64,000 nucleotides of DNA from Parastagonospora avenae f. sp. tritici 18332-5 (taxonomy: Eukaryota > Ascomycota > Dothideomycetes > Pleosporales > Phaeosphaeriaceae): the NCBI GenBank assembly GCA_022559985.1, contig JAFJTR010000034.1, positions 124,001 through 188,000 of the forward strand. Direction: 5' to 3'. Shown here piece after piece: positions 51,089 to 61,032 of the stretch. Position 1 is the first letter of the stretch, and each line of letters begins with the position of its first letter. Below the pieces are notes generated by a model. The model worked only from the letters and a program-made list of their open reading frames with translations, had not been told where the DNA came from and ran no database searches. The position numbers were made by a program, and so were the translations under genes.

Positions 51089-54061
51089 ATGGCCGAGGAT
51101 ACGGATATGCCAGACGCAGAGGGTGTGCGTGAGAACACTCTCATGTACGGCCACGACGACGACCTCGATGAGAAGTTCCCCACGCGTCCCATAAACCTCC
51201 ACAAGTCGCCGCCCTTCCACACGTTATTCACTGAGTTGTTCGATCCGCTCATGGACACGCAAAAAAAGGGTAGGCAGCCGCCTGGGCCTCGCCGAAAAGC
51301 CGGCCCACACGGACACTCGAACCTCTCGCCCCACGAAGCCAAGCGGAACATCATCGAAAGGTTTATTGCAAGCTGGCGCAAGACTGTCGGCAATGACTTC
51401 TACCCAGCAATGCGCCTTATCATACCTGACAAGGATCGAGACCGTGCAATGTATGGCCTGAAAGAGAAGGCCATCGCGAAAGTCTTGATCAAACTCACCA
51501 AGATCAGTAAAGATTCGGACGATGCTAAGCAAATGCTGAACTGGAAGCTTCCCGGACAGTTGCATAAAGCCTCCGCCTCAACAGCTGGAGACTTTGCCGG
51601 ACGATGCTACCAGGTTTTGTCATCAAGGCAGCTAAACACCAAGCTTGGTGACATGAGCATTGCAGAGGTTAACAATGCATTGGACAAGCTATCGCAGCTT
51701 GGATCGGAAGACGAGCAAGTCAAGATCTTCCAGAGGTTTAACAGAAGGATGAACGCCGAGGAGATGACATGGCTCATCCGCATAATTCTTCGCCAGATGA
51801 AAATCGGTGCGACTGAGAAGACGTTCCTCGACATTTGGCATCCCGATGCGGAAATGTTGTTCAACATATCGTCCAACCTACGTCGCGTATGTTGGGAGCT
51901 TTACGACCCAAAGGTCCGGTTAGAAGGCGAGGATACTGGGCTCAGCTTGATGCAGTGTTTTCAGCCTCAGCTTGCCGCCTTTCAGGATAAAGGTGGATCA
52001 TTCGAGAAGATCGTAGCGCGGATGCAGGTCAACTCTGACGACGACTCCTTCTGGATCGAGGAGAAGCTGGATGGAGAGCGTATGCAGCTTCACATGATTG
52101 AAGAGCCGGAAGCGCCAGGTGGGAAGCTTTTCGGCTTCTGGTCACGAAAAGCCAAAGACTATGCATATCTCTACGGCAAACATCTGCAAGGCGACGAAGC
52201 TGGTGCCTTGACAAGGTTCATCACAGATGCATTCGGCAAGAATGTGAGGAACATAATACTGGACGGCGAAATGATTACATGGGATATGGATGTAGATCAC
52301 ATTGTTGGGTTTGGCACCCTCAAAACTGCGGCCATATCAGAGAAGGAGAACAAGACCGACAAAAGTACCGGACAGCGACCACTGTTTCGTGTCTTTGATT
52401 GCGTATATCTCAACGACAAGCTCCTTACACCTTACACCTTGCGCGACCGCCGGCGGGCTCTCGAAAGCGCCGTGAAGGACGTGAAGCGGCGATTGGAAAT
52501 ACACCCGTACATTGAGGCGCACTCACACACTGAGATTGAACCTGCACTTCGTAAAGTGGTCGCCGAGTCTTCTGAAGGACTTGTGCTCAAAAACCCGCGT
52601 TCGATGTATCGTCTCAACGACAGAAACGCTGATTGGATGAAAGTCAAACCGGAATACATGTCTGAATTTGGCGAATCTCTCGACTGCATTGTTGTTGGTG
52701 GCTACTTTGGATCTGGCCACCGTGGTGGTGCCCATTCTTCTTTCCTTTGTGCATTGTTACTCAACAAAGACGCCAAGCCTGGAGATGCAGACTATGAAAA
52801 GTGCTGGTCATTCTTCAAGGTTGGCGGCGGATTCAGCCGTGAAGACTACGCAGCCATCCGCGGTCGGACAGAAGGCAAGTGGAAAGACTGGGATCCCCGA
52901 CGGCCCCCGCCCATCATTGAGCTCGGCGGTCACGAACAAAATCGTCAGCATGAGAGACCTGATCAATGGATACACCCAAGTGATTCTGTAGTCTTGGAAT
53001 GCAAAGCAGCAAGCGTGGAGGGAAGCGACAAGTTTCGGTTCAATCTAACGCTTCGTTTCCCTCGCTTCAGAATGCTTCGCACGGACAAGCGATGGGACCA
53101 AGCACTGTCGAGAGAAGAGTTCTACGAGGTCAAGGCGAATGTGGAACACAAGCGCGAAGAGAAGGAGAAGGAATTTGAGATCGAGAAGTCGCGCCGAAAA
53201 AGGACGAGGACGACCCAGAAGCCAATTTTGGTTGCTGGCAGTGAGACGGTCACAACTCCATATGCTGGTCCTAAGTCGAAGGTTTTTAATGGCCTCAGTT
53301 TCTACATTATGACCGAACAGCTGCACCCGACCAAAAAGTCCAAAGCTGACCTGGAAGCGCTTGTCAAGGCCAACGGCGGTAAGATCGTGCAGCGCGACTC
53401 GATGGAGCCCAATCTTGTTATCATCGCCGACAAACGCCTGATAAAGGTAGCTTCTCTAGAGAAGCGCGACACGAACAACATCGTCAAGCCTGTGTGGATT
53501 CAGGACACCATACAGCAAAACGAGGCAGACAACGGTACGCTCCCGTATCTGCTTCCTTTCGAGCCAAACCGCCATATGTTCTACCTTCTCGGCGATAATC
53601 AACTGGACTATGAGACGAATGTTGACGACCATGGCGATTCATATGCTCGCAACATTGCCGATGTTGAAGAGATGAGGAAGATACTCGGAGCTATGGACCC
53701 GCCTCCGAAGCGAACCAAGTTTGACCGCGAGTCGTTCTTGGGTCAGCTCAATGATCATGGCGACTCTCTTTCCCATCTCAAAACCTACATGTTCTCAAAC
53801 ACCAAAGTCGCTTTCCGAGTTAGTGAGAATCCTATCTGGACATTGCTAGCTCAGTTAGCAAGGAACTACATCCGCTTTGGTGGAGGCCAAATCACAGAGG
53901 ATGAGGACGAAGGGGGTGTTACGCACACCGTCGTCCCAGACGGGCAAACCGCTTTTGCTTCACGTGTTGCAGATCTTTCGAGAGTTGTCGGTGTGGGCTG
54001 GGTGCAAAAGTGTTGGGACGAGAGCACCAGGGTGGACGAAGAGAGGTATCAGTGGGGCTGA
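51089..54061 (+). CDS. LIG4: DNA ligase IV
   Basis: ATP-dependent ligase of non-homologous end joining, acting with Xrcc4/Lif1 in the nucleus. 990 residues, single exon, from the ATG at 51089 (MAEDTDMPDAEGV); the usual length. An N-terminal DNA-binding region (about 55-270) precedes the adenylation domain with EEKLDGERMQ, where Lys326 is the nucleotide-accepting residue. Other ligase motifs are FGFWSRKAKDYAYLYG, ILDGEM, SEGLVLKNPRSMY and WMKVKPEYM. An OB-fold region follows (VVGGYFGSGHRGG; FKVGGGFSREDY). Two C-terminal BRCT domains lie near 730-840 (KVFNGLSFYIMT ... KPVWIQDTI) and 890-990 (... VVGVGWVQKCWDES), with an Lif1-binding linker between. All catalytic motifs are present, so NHEJ should be functional for this step. 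Confidence 0.96.
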   Translation: MAEDTDMPDAEGVRENTLMYGHDDDLDEKFPTRPINLHKSPPFHTLFTELFDPLMDTQKKGRQPPGPRRKAGPHGHSNLSPHEAKRNIIERFIASWRKTVGNDFYPAMRLIIPDKDRDRAMYGLKEKAIAKVLIKLTKISKDSDDAKQMLNWKLPGQLHKASASTAGDFAGRCYQVLSSRQLNTKLGDMSIAEVNNALDKLSQLGSEDEQVKIFQRFNRRMNAEEMTWLIRIILRQMKIGATEKTFLDIWHPDAEMLFNISSNLRRVCWELYDPKVRLEGEDTGLSLMQCFQPQLAAFQDKGGSFEKIVARMQVNSDDDSFWIEEKLDGERMQLHMIEEPEAPGGKLFGFWSRKAKDYAYLYGKHLQGDEAGALTRFITDAFGKNVRNIILDGEMITWDMDVDHIVGFGTLKTAAISEKENKTDKSTGQRPLFRVFDCVYLNDKLLTPYTLRDRRRALESAVKDVKRRLEIHPYIEAHSHTEIEPALRKVVAESSEGLVLKNPRSMYRLNDRNADWMKVKPEYMSEFGESLDCIVVGGYFGSGHRGGAHSSFLCALLLNKDAKPGDADYEKCWSFFKVGGGFSREDYAAIRGRTEGKWKDWDPRRPPPIIELGGHEQNRQHERPDQWIHPSDSVVLECKAASVEGSDKFRFNLTLRFPRFRMLRTDKRWDQALSREEFYEVKANVEHKREEKEKEFEIEKSRRKRTRTTQKPILVAGSETVTTPYAGPKSKVFNGLSFYIMTEQLHPTKKSKADLEALVKANGGKIVQRDSMEPNLVIIADKRLIKVASLEKRDTNNIVKPVWIQDTIQQNEADNGTLPYLLPFEPNRHMFYLLGDNQLDYETNVDDHGDSYARNIADVEEMRKILGAMDPPPKRTKFDRESFLGQLNDHGDSLSHLKTYMFSNTKVAFRVSENPIWTLLAQLARNYIRFGGGQITEDEDEGGVTHTVVPDGQTAFASRVADLSRVVGVGWVQKCWDESTRVDEERYQWG

Positions 54062-54646
54062 ACTCTCTCTTCGCCGCCTTTCAAGTCTACTACAACAGAT
54101 CTGAGATAGCCTGATCTTTCACTCCCGCACAGCATTTTGAAGCGCAGTGCAATTCCTAGTATATCGGAACATGAAAATCTCCAATAACATGCTGCGTTGA
54201 CGGGTATGGCTTACAAGTCCACGTGAAGTTACCCGAGCCTAACCGCATCGGGTAAATCTGTGAACGAGCCCGACCGGGGCTTAGTGAACCACTTGGAATT
54301 CTGCTAGCATGACTATGATCGCAAAGCTACTCATCTGCATACTTTCCCTTTCGATGGGGATCGGGATGACAATAGGCCCCATCACGTGGCTGGTCTTACA
54401 ACACGCGCACATGTACCACCGTCTCCTTATCCATTGCGGACTTCGTAGCATTCAAAGCACAGCTACATCAAAACACAAACATTTCCCGAATTGATTCACG
54501 AGCTACAATACCGAAGTCCATCTCCCCCGTTCCTCTTCTTAAAGATTCCCCGAATAAATCCATCTCCTCACCAAAATGCCAAACTTCCATCCCTACTTCC
54601 CCCGTGTCCGCAGCACCACCATCCCATCCACCACACCATCGCAACC
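54062..54646. other. Intergenic with one doubtful small ORF
   Basis: 585 bp. An ATG-started ORF at 54309..54494 (61 residues, MTMIAKLLICILSLSMGIGM...) has one hydrophobic helix but no family features; I do not call it a gene. The rest is C/T-rich leader before the GPI-type gene. Confidence 0.4.
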
Positions 54647-55414
54647 ATGTTCACCTCAACCATTGTCCCCCTCCTTCTCCTCACCACCCCAATTCTCGCC
54701 CAAACAACCACCACAGCCACAATCCTCACTCCAAACTGGTGCATGACCGCCGCGCACCCCACCGCCACCGTCATCAACGCCGCATCCTCCCTAACAACCT
54801 ACTCCTTCTCCTGTAGTGTCGACACCTCCGCCGCATCCTCCGCGTCCGCCGCCGCCGACGCCGGCCGCAGCAAAGCCAGCGCCGCACTCGCTTCCGCAGG
54901 CATACACACGCGCCCCCCGCACGACAAGCGCGACGACTGCTACAACTGGAACGGCTGGGGCGGGTCGTGGTCGGCCTGTATTCCCTGGGAAATTACGCAG
55001 GGCCCGTCGATTTGGGCGGTGCACTACACGCTCACCAACATCGTTGCGCTCGATCAGGAATGCACTTTTGGCGCGGGAGGGGTGGCGGAGGGGCCGGCGA
55101 CGTGTACGGCGAGTGGGAGGTTGGATCCGGGTGTTTGGGGAGATGGGGATGGGGTTAGGACCAGGACGTTTAATAAGGACGATGTACAGAGGTATTGGGG
55201 GAGGGATGTTGTGCAGGTTACGGCTGGAGGGGCGCAGGCGACTACGACGAGGTGGACGGGCACGGGGCTAGCGCCGAGTCGCACTGCGGCGGCGGTGCAG
55301 GGCAATGATGTTGCTGGGAGCACGGGTGGGGGTGTGGTGATGCCGTTGCCGACGGGTATGGTGACCATGGCTGTGGGAGCGGGGGGGGTATTGTTTTGGG
55401 CCCTTGCTTTGTGA
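54647..55414 (+). CDS. Secreted, probably GPI-anchored surface protein
   Basis: 255 residues from the ATG at 54647, which begins a clear signal peptide (MFTSTIVPLLLLTTPILAQT); the frame upstream to 54491 is leader. The mature part starts with a Thr-rich stretch, has a Ser/Ala-rich segment (VDTSAASSASAAADAGRSKA), a dibasic site (HDKRDDCYNW) and a cysteine-bearing domain (CYNWNGWGGSWSACIPWEIT ... LDQECTFGAGG ... TCTASG). The C-terminus is a Gly/Thr-rich spacer followed by a hydrophobic tail (VTMAVGAGGVLFWALAL) with no charged end, as for GPI attachment. Four conserved-looking cysteines may pair. I do not recognise a named family; a cell-wall or surface role is inference. The third codon position is strongly G/C-rich. 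Confidence 0.72.
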   Translation: MFTSTIVPLLLLTTPILAQTTTTATILTPNWCMTAAHPTATVINAASSLTTYSFSCSVDTSAASSASAAADAGRSKASAALASAGIHTRPPHDKRDDCYNWNGWGGSWSACIPWEITQGPSIWAVHYTLTNIVALDQECTFGAGGVAEGPATCTASGRLDPGVWGDGDGVRTRTFNKDDVQRYWGRDVVQVTAGGAQATTTRWTGTGLAPSRTAAAVQGNDVAGSTGGGVVMPLPTGMVTMAVGAGGVLFWALAL

Positions 55415-55564
55415 TGTGAGGCGGAAAGGGTTGTGGTTTATTTGTACATACGTCTTCTCTTGTTGACCTTTTTATATACCTCATACGATCTTTACATTTT
55501 CCGCAGCATTGAGCCTGGAATTTTGGAACCATAGAATGAGAAACTCGTTTCGATATCATTTCCT

Positions 55565-56161
55565 TCAGTGGACCTCCATCACAACCTCATTCGTCGCGAA
55601 TCTCTTCCCACCGAACGGACTCTGAACATACGCATTCAAATCGTCCTCCGACACGTCCGCGCCGTACTTGTCCCAAACGCCCTTGAAATCCCCTTCAGCC
55701 TTGACCCTGTACTTGGCAGGCTTCTGTTCTGGCATCCACGGCTTGTCGAATGTCACTGTAAGCTCTTCCTGCGTGCCTGGCGCAATAGTGACGAGCTCTT
55801 CCTGCGGCGGTGGCATTTTCCTGTTGATCTGGAGAACCATCTGCTCGACCTCATCGCCGCTTTCTCCATTGACGATCTTGAAAACCCCTGTGTTAAGTGC
55901 AGCAGAGTCGAGTGGCGTGCCCCATTTCAACAGCGCATACGGAGTTTCCGGACTGTTATTCTTAAGCGTGACCAACAGCGCCGGTGGATTTCGCGAAGTC
56001 TGCTCGAGCTTAAACTCGAGGCCCGGGACGCCATTGCTCGAGCTTGAATTCGACATAGTGTATGTGATGGGTGTTGGTGATTGGTAGATGTAGTAAGTTC
56101 CGAGTAGAGTAACGGCAACGCCTGTGGTGATGGCTGTACGCTTGTTCCAGAACGACGCCAT
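55565..56161 (-). CDS. Membrane-anchored protein resembling the pro-domain of M35 proteases
   Basis: 198 residues, single exon. Residues 9-27 (TAITTGVAVTLLGTYYIYQ) are a likely membrane anchor with no cleavage site. An alternative ATG at residue 36 (MSNSSSSNG) would give a soluble protein. Residues about 48-160 share a pattern with the pro-peptide of the deuterolysin encoded 1.8 kb away: LEFKLEQ...LLVTLKNNS...ALLKWGTPLDSAALNTGVFKI and VTIAPGTQEELTVTFDK, against SVKLAAS...VKVTLTNNGEKTLNLLSKGTFLD and VTLAAGETKEITVET in the protease. No HExxH protease domain is present. Stand-alone proteins of this type exist in other fungi to my memory, but I know no established function. An inhibitor, chaperone or unrelated use of the same fold is inference. 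Confidence 0.7.
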   Translation of the reverse strand: MASFWNKRTAITTGVAVTLLGTYYIYQSPTPITYTMSNSSSSNGVPGLEFKLEQTSRNPPALLVTLKNNSPETPYALLKWGTPLDSAALNTGVFKIVNGESGDEVEQMVLQINRKMPPPQEELVTIAPGTQEELTVTFDKPWMPEQKPAKYRVKAEGDFKGVWDKYGADVSEDDLNAYVQSPFGGKRFATNEVVMEVH

Positions 56162-57931
56162 GATGCTACTTAGTAATCGTTGTGACTGCCTGGAAGTGAA
56201 TTGTGGAGAGGCGGGATGATGTAACAGGACCTATCGCACGTGCTTTAGCTATCGCGGGGCGCCTGGCTGGGTTGATGCTGGGTGGATGCTGGGCGACGGG
56301 GAGCGCCAGGCCGGTATTGGAAGGAGTTTTGGGATTAATGCGCGACGATTGTTTTGCAAAACGACAGTATGAGTTTTAAGGAAAGGTACGTTCCCGCGCC
56401 TTTCTATCGCTTGCGAAAGCCCCTGTGTGTTCATACTGAACGCAATTAAGAATGGCCTTGGCTGACAACAATCTTGGAACTGTTTCCCAAGGTCCAAGGT
56501 CCGTCTGTAGATGACTGACTTTGCCTCAATCAAAGCCTTGTCCCGTATTCAGGACGCCAAGTCCAGATCGAATATACCGTGAAATGATAAATCAGGAAAA
56601 GTGGTGTGTCCGCAAGCCGTTGTACTGGCCATGCTGTTTCGACCGAAAGAGGAAGGCGGGGTGAATCATGTGGCCCGGCGCTAAATTAGATTAATTACAG
56701 GACCCGAATTACAATGCATGCAGCACCATTTGTCCAACAAAACATGGGATAAAACAAAGCCGTGGTGATCATTGCCAGTCGTAGTCTGGAGATAGGCGGG
56801 AGGGATCGAGGAGGATGAAGATGGTTGTTCACCCGTGGCCTTCCCGCGCCGCTTGACCTGATTCGGGCTTGGCGTGCACGCACTTCCCGCAACGATGTTC
56901 TGTGCAGAAAATCCTCCGACAACCTTCTTCAATTGATCAAGCGTCGCTCTTGATACAGCTGTATGCCGGCGCTTAGATCAAGACAATTGGCAGGTGATGT
57001 CAAGCAAACCTTGTGCTGCTTGGCGATGCTTATTGTGCATTATGCAATCGGGGTCTCGACTTCAGTGCTTTAGGACCTGGGCAGCGAAGCCAAAGAGCCA
57101 TCGTAAACGCAAACAGTATGAGAGCACTCTCATAAGGTACAAGCCGAGATCGATCTATGCTCACGTAAGTTACGTTCATCGAATAGCAGACTGACAGAGC
57201 GTTTGCTTTTGGCACTGGTTGAGATCGATTGACTGCATCTCCGCACTCACACGGGAATTGGTTGTTCTGAAAATTCACGGACGAATCATGCGAAGGCTTG
57301 AATGCTCAGTGGCTATCCAACAGCTTATCTCAGACCATGCCCTACAATCCCGAGACCCGATTCCCGTATCTTAATTAAGACTCAACGGCCACTGCATGGG
57401 ACAGCGCACTGGACAGAATACGATGGCTTTTCCGTGCTGCGTCCCCATGTCACTCATCGTCCTTATCATTTCCCATCCAGGCACACACTTCACGACCTTC
57501 CGCATCTACCTCGCCTTCCGTTCGCGGCGCCTCCCGGCCTGATCAGCTCATTTTGGTCTGCGTGATGTGGCAAATCAGAGCAGGAGCTCCATGTTTCGTT
57601 TCTATACTGCCGAACATGTCGTGCAGCAGCCAGCTACCTGGGCAACCCGTATCCATGCTCAATACCCCAGATCCATGCCGAGACACTGCTACTTGTTGCC
57701 CAGGCCAGTCAAGCTCCGTCGTAGAGCTTATCGACAATCACACCTACCTAGAATGTGATGGCGTCTTAGGATTTTGTCTTGGAAAATAGAGGTAGGTGAA
57801 GTATAAAGACATGTGCTTTGAACACCAGAAGTTTCTCCATCAGCACTGATCATCGCCTCCTTCGCTACCTTCCAAGCTTGCACACCAGATCATCTCTCTC
57901 GTTGAACACCAGCTTCGATCAATCAATCAAT
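56162..57931. other. Divergent intergenic region of the pro-domain-like gene and the M35 protease
   Basis: 1,770 bp, long for this window. It has no supported ORF. The TATA element of the protease is listed separately. It contains several palindromic or AT-rich patches but nothing I can name. Confidence 0.45.
57802..57807 (+). promoter_or_regulatory. TATA box of the M35 protease gene
   Basis: TATAAA, 130 bp upstream of the ATG at 57932, followed by a C/T-rich leader. Typical of a strongly expressed secreted-enzyme gene. Confidence 0.55.
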
Positions 57932-59148
57932 ATGAAGGTTTCTAGCCAATTCGCTGTTGTTGCCCTGGCCTCTTTGGCCACCGCCGCCTCTGTGGATGTT
58001 CACAAACGCGAGACACCTCTGAGTGTCAAGCTCGCGGCCAGTGGCAACTCGGAGGTCAAGGTTACCCTAACCAACAACGGCGAGAAGACCTTGAACCTCC
58101 TCAGCAAGGGTACGTTCCTGGATGAGGAGCTCCCTGTCGAGAAGGTCCAGATGTATGCGGCCGGAGGCAGTAAGTTTAACCGCTCTCCTTCTCATAGCTA
58201 TCTTGACAAACGTGGTGTGGATCATAGAAAAGCATCCGATTTCACTAGATTGAGTTCCATCCAACTGATCGGTCCACAGGTGACAAGGTTGCTTTCGAGG
58301 GAATGAAAGTTCGCCTCTTGACTACTGGACTCCAGGCAGATGACTTCGTCACCCTTGCTGCGGGTGAGACCAAGGAGATCACAGTCGAGACTGCAGCTCT
58401 CCACTCGCTCCATGAGGGTGGTGACTTCGACGTCTTTGCCAAGGGTGTTCTTCCCTTCGCAGAGGGAGCTTCCACTGAGCTCGCTGGTGCTCTCGACTAC
58501 GAGTCCAACAAGCTCAGCATGACCATTGATGGTGCTCAGGCTGCCTCGATTGCCAAAGCACTCAGCAAACGTACTGCTGTCGGCTCCAGCTGCACTGGCA
58601 GCAAGTTGAGCGCTGTCCGCACCGCGCTCTCCAACTGTGCTAGGCTTGCAAATGCCGCAGCCTCTGCTGCCACTTCTGGGACCAAGCTCACAACATACTT
58701 CAAGACCACTTCTTCAGCTAGCACCGTCGCAGCGCGTCTGAGGGCAGTTGCATCCGACTGCGGCAGCACCTCCAGCCGTACCACCACCAACTGCAACGAC
58801 CCATACGGCGGCTGCTCCTCCAACGTGTTGGCCTACACCGTTCCTTCGGCAAACTTCATCACATACTGCCCCATCTTCTTCAGTGCGCTCCCCGCGCTTG
58901 CTTCCACTTGCCATGGCCAGGATCAGGCCACTACTGCGCTTCATGAGGAGACTCATGCTCCCGGAGTATATTCTCCCGGTACCCAAGATAATGGATATGG
59001 ATACGCTGCCGCTACTGCACTGTCCGCGAACGCGGCTCTGAACAACGCTGACTCGTACGCTCTGTATGCCAACGGTAAGTTACCTGCAGTTTTATTGGGC
59101 AAAACACTTGTACTAATTCGTAACGCAGCGATCAACCTTAACTGCTAG
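57932..59148 (+). CDS. Deuterolysin-type metalloprotease (aspzincin, M35)
   Basis: Secreted zinc endopeptidase. Exons 57932..58169, 58280..59074 and 59129..59148 give 350 residues; the last exon encodes only the AINLNC end. Signal peptide: residues 1-19 (MKVSSQFAVVALASLATAA). The pro-domain follows, with a VHKR site at its start, running to the Kex2-type site ALSKR near residue 190. Mature protease: starts TAVGSSC, with paired cysteines (CTGSKL, NCARLANAA, DCGST, NCNDPYGGC, YCPIFF, STCHGQ). Zinc site: HEETH (His301, Glu302, His305) and the aspzincin GTQDNGYGY motif (Asp316). The C-terminal Cys is retained, as in deuterolysins, and seals a disulfide. All catalytic residues are present. Such proteases degrade basic proteins and host proteins at acidic to neutral pH. 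Confidence 0.95.
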
Positions 59149-59444
59149 ACAACAAGATGGCAGATAAGGGGTGCAAATGCTCGTTTGTCTCAAGGTACTC
59201 GAGTAGGGAGTCGAATCAAATATATGAGTTGAAGAATTTGAATGTGCTTCAAAGTGTTATGTGAAAGAGGATCTATACTTAGTCTAGTGCTGCGCCACGC
59301 TTGGCCCGCTAGATCCACCTCGTATCGTGCAACATGTAGGACGCCTTACGACATCATACCAAGCAGGACCTCACAACTTCTCAATTGATACCCAGCTCTT
59401 AACTCCCACACGTGTGATCTCGTGATGCACAGCTATCGCTTGAC

Positions 59445-61004
59445 ATGCCGCTATACTCGCAATTCTCCGCCGTCCCAGGCGACGACACGCGCTCGAGCCA
59501 CGAAATGCTCCCCATGCAAAACCCCAACACCATAAAATCGCCAAACTACAGCGAACAAGAAAACCACAATCGCTCTCCCAGCTTACGCGAAAAGTGGTCT
59601 CCCTTCCCCTACCGCACATTCATCACCCTCTTACTCCTTCCCCTCGCCCTCCTCCCCATCGTAACACTCTCTTCCGCCGCCGAAATCGCGTCTCAATCCT
59701 ACATCCGCCACTTATCCTGCTACCCCAACGGGTTGTGGAAATTCTCGCCCACCGCGACGTGGGAGATAATGGATTCGTCCTACTTCTTCACGCCGAATTT
59801 GAGTTTTGGAAATATGACGTTCACGCAAGTCAAGGTTATTGATATCGCGTGGGATCTAGTAGTGGGGAGGGGAGGGCAGTTGGGGCTGGCGTGGGTTAAT
59901 TATCGTGTGTTTAATGAGTGGTTGGTGGGGTGGATGGAGAGGCAGGGCGTGGGGTGGAGGATATATGCGGGGGCTGCGTTTGAGACAACGGGGTTGGGTA
60001 CGTTGGGGATTTGGGGGAAGGAAATGTTTGCTTCTGGTAACGGGGCGGGTCGGAAGAGGTGGTGGAAGAGGTGGTTGGCGATGGTGAGCATGTTTCTGTC
60101 GACGTTTTATGTGCTCAGCTTTCCGACGTTGATTGCCGCTATGACGGGTTATATTGCGACGAGCGAGCCGTATTTGGAGGATTTGGATGGCAATCTGATT
60201 GCCTTTGAGAAGATTGATCCAGTTATTTATGTTATAGATGATGCGGCGAGGATTGGGTTTGAGAAGCCGCTTGTGGTTGGTCTGAAGGATGTGGACATGA
60301 TCGAGGCGGTGAAGAGCTGTAAGTCATTAAGGTGCCTCCTTAGGACAGTCATGGAGACTAATCAAACCTCAGACATCTCTATAACCACTTCAAACGACTC
60401 AATCCCATCGAATTCTAACGCTCATACCTACCCACAAATTACCAATGCATCCACCTGGTCCTTCAACACCACATCGATCCCTCTCGACAGCCCCACCCTC
60501 AAAATCACCGGATACCCAGCACTTCGCGTCAAAGAAGACAGCATATCGCCTACCTCGTCATCCCTCTTTTCCACTTCTGGCCGCCAAAGCACCCCTTACA
60601 ACGCCACCTACGTGCTTGCCCACGGCTCCTGTAAGCCCGGCGAGAATTACCAATGGGGCTTCTCCTATATATTCCTCTTCATGATGTCTATTTTCAACTT
60701 CATCTGGGCGTGCATAATGGTTGGCATGTGGGTTGAGACACGGCACAATTCGCGCCTCTACCGACATGGAAGACGACCGGGACTATTGAGCAGTATTGTC
60801 GAGTTCGCTGCTGTGGTGAGGGAAGAAGTCGGAGAGCAGGCGGGAGATATGGAGGATGAGCAATTACGTAAGAGATTGAGGGAGAGTAGTTCGAAGCTTA
60901 GGGTGCCGAAGGGCGAGATGAGAGTACGCAGAGTGGATACCGGGGATGAAGGGGTGCGGAAGAGGGGATGGAAGAGGAGTCTGACGAGGGGTAGTACGTT
61001 CTGA
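59445..61004 (+). CDS. Fungal multi-pass membrane protein of unknown function
   Basis: 519 residues from the ATG at 59445 if unspliced. A 54-nt segment (60319..60372) has good intron signals (GTAAGT, GACTAAT, CTCAG) and is a multiple of three without stops, so a 501-residue spliced product is likely. Three or more hydrophobic segments: near 57-80 (FITLLLLPLALLPIVTL), near 207-232 (MVSMFLSTFYVLSFPTLIAA) and near 410-432 (YIFLFMMSIFNFIWACIMVG). A large loop between the second and third contains several Asn-x-Ser/Thr sites (NQTS, NASTW, NTTS, NATY), so it probably faces outside. The C-terminal tail is basic and Arg-rich. I do not recognise a named family; similar proteins are common and uncharacterised in filamentous ascomycetes. 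The TATA context is unclear. Confidence 0.7.
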   Translation: MPLYSQFSAVPGDDTRSSHEMLPMQNPNTIKSPNYSEQENHNRSPSLREKWSPFPYRTFITLLLLPLALLPIVTLSSAAEIASQSYIRHLSCYPNGLWKFSPTATWEIMDSSYFFTPNLSFGNMTFTQVKVIDIAWDLVVGRGGQLGLAWVNYRVFNEWLVGWMERQGVGWRIYAGAAFETTGLGTLGIWGKEMFASGNGAGRKRWWKRWLAMVSMFLSTFYVLSFPTLIAAMTGYIATSEPYLEDLDGNLIAFEKIDPVIYVIDDAARIGFEKPLVVGLKDVDMIEAVKSCKSLRCLLRTVMETNQTSDISITTSNDSIPSNSNAHTYPQITNASTWSFNTTSIPLDSPTLKITGYPALRVKEDSISPTSSSLFSTSGRQSTPYNATYVLAHGSCKPGENYQWGFSYIFLFMMSIFNFIWACIMVGMWVETRHNSRLYRHGRRPGLLSSIVEFAAVVREEVGEQAGDMEDEQLRKRLRESSSKLRVPKGEMRVRRVDTGDEGVRKRGWKRSLTRGSTF

Positions 61005-61032
61005 TATAAGTTATGAACATTTCGGATGCAAT

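Noticed and set aside
54309..54494. 61-residue ORF with one hydrophobic helix
   Set aside because: It has an ATG, but no start context, no homology pattern and no neighbour evidence; too weak to annotate as a gene.
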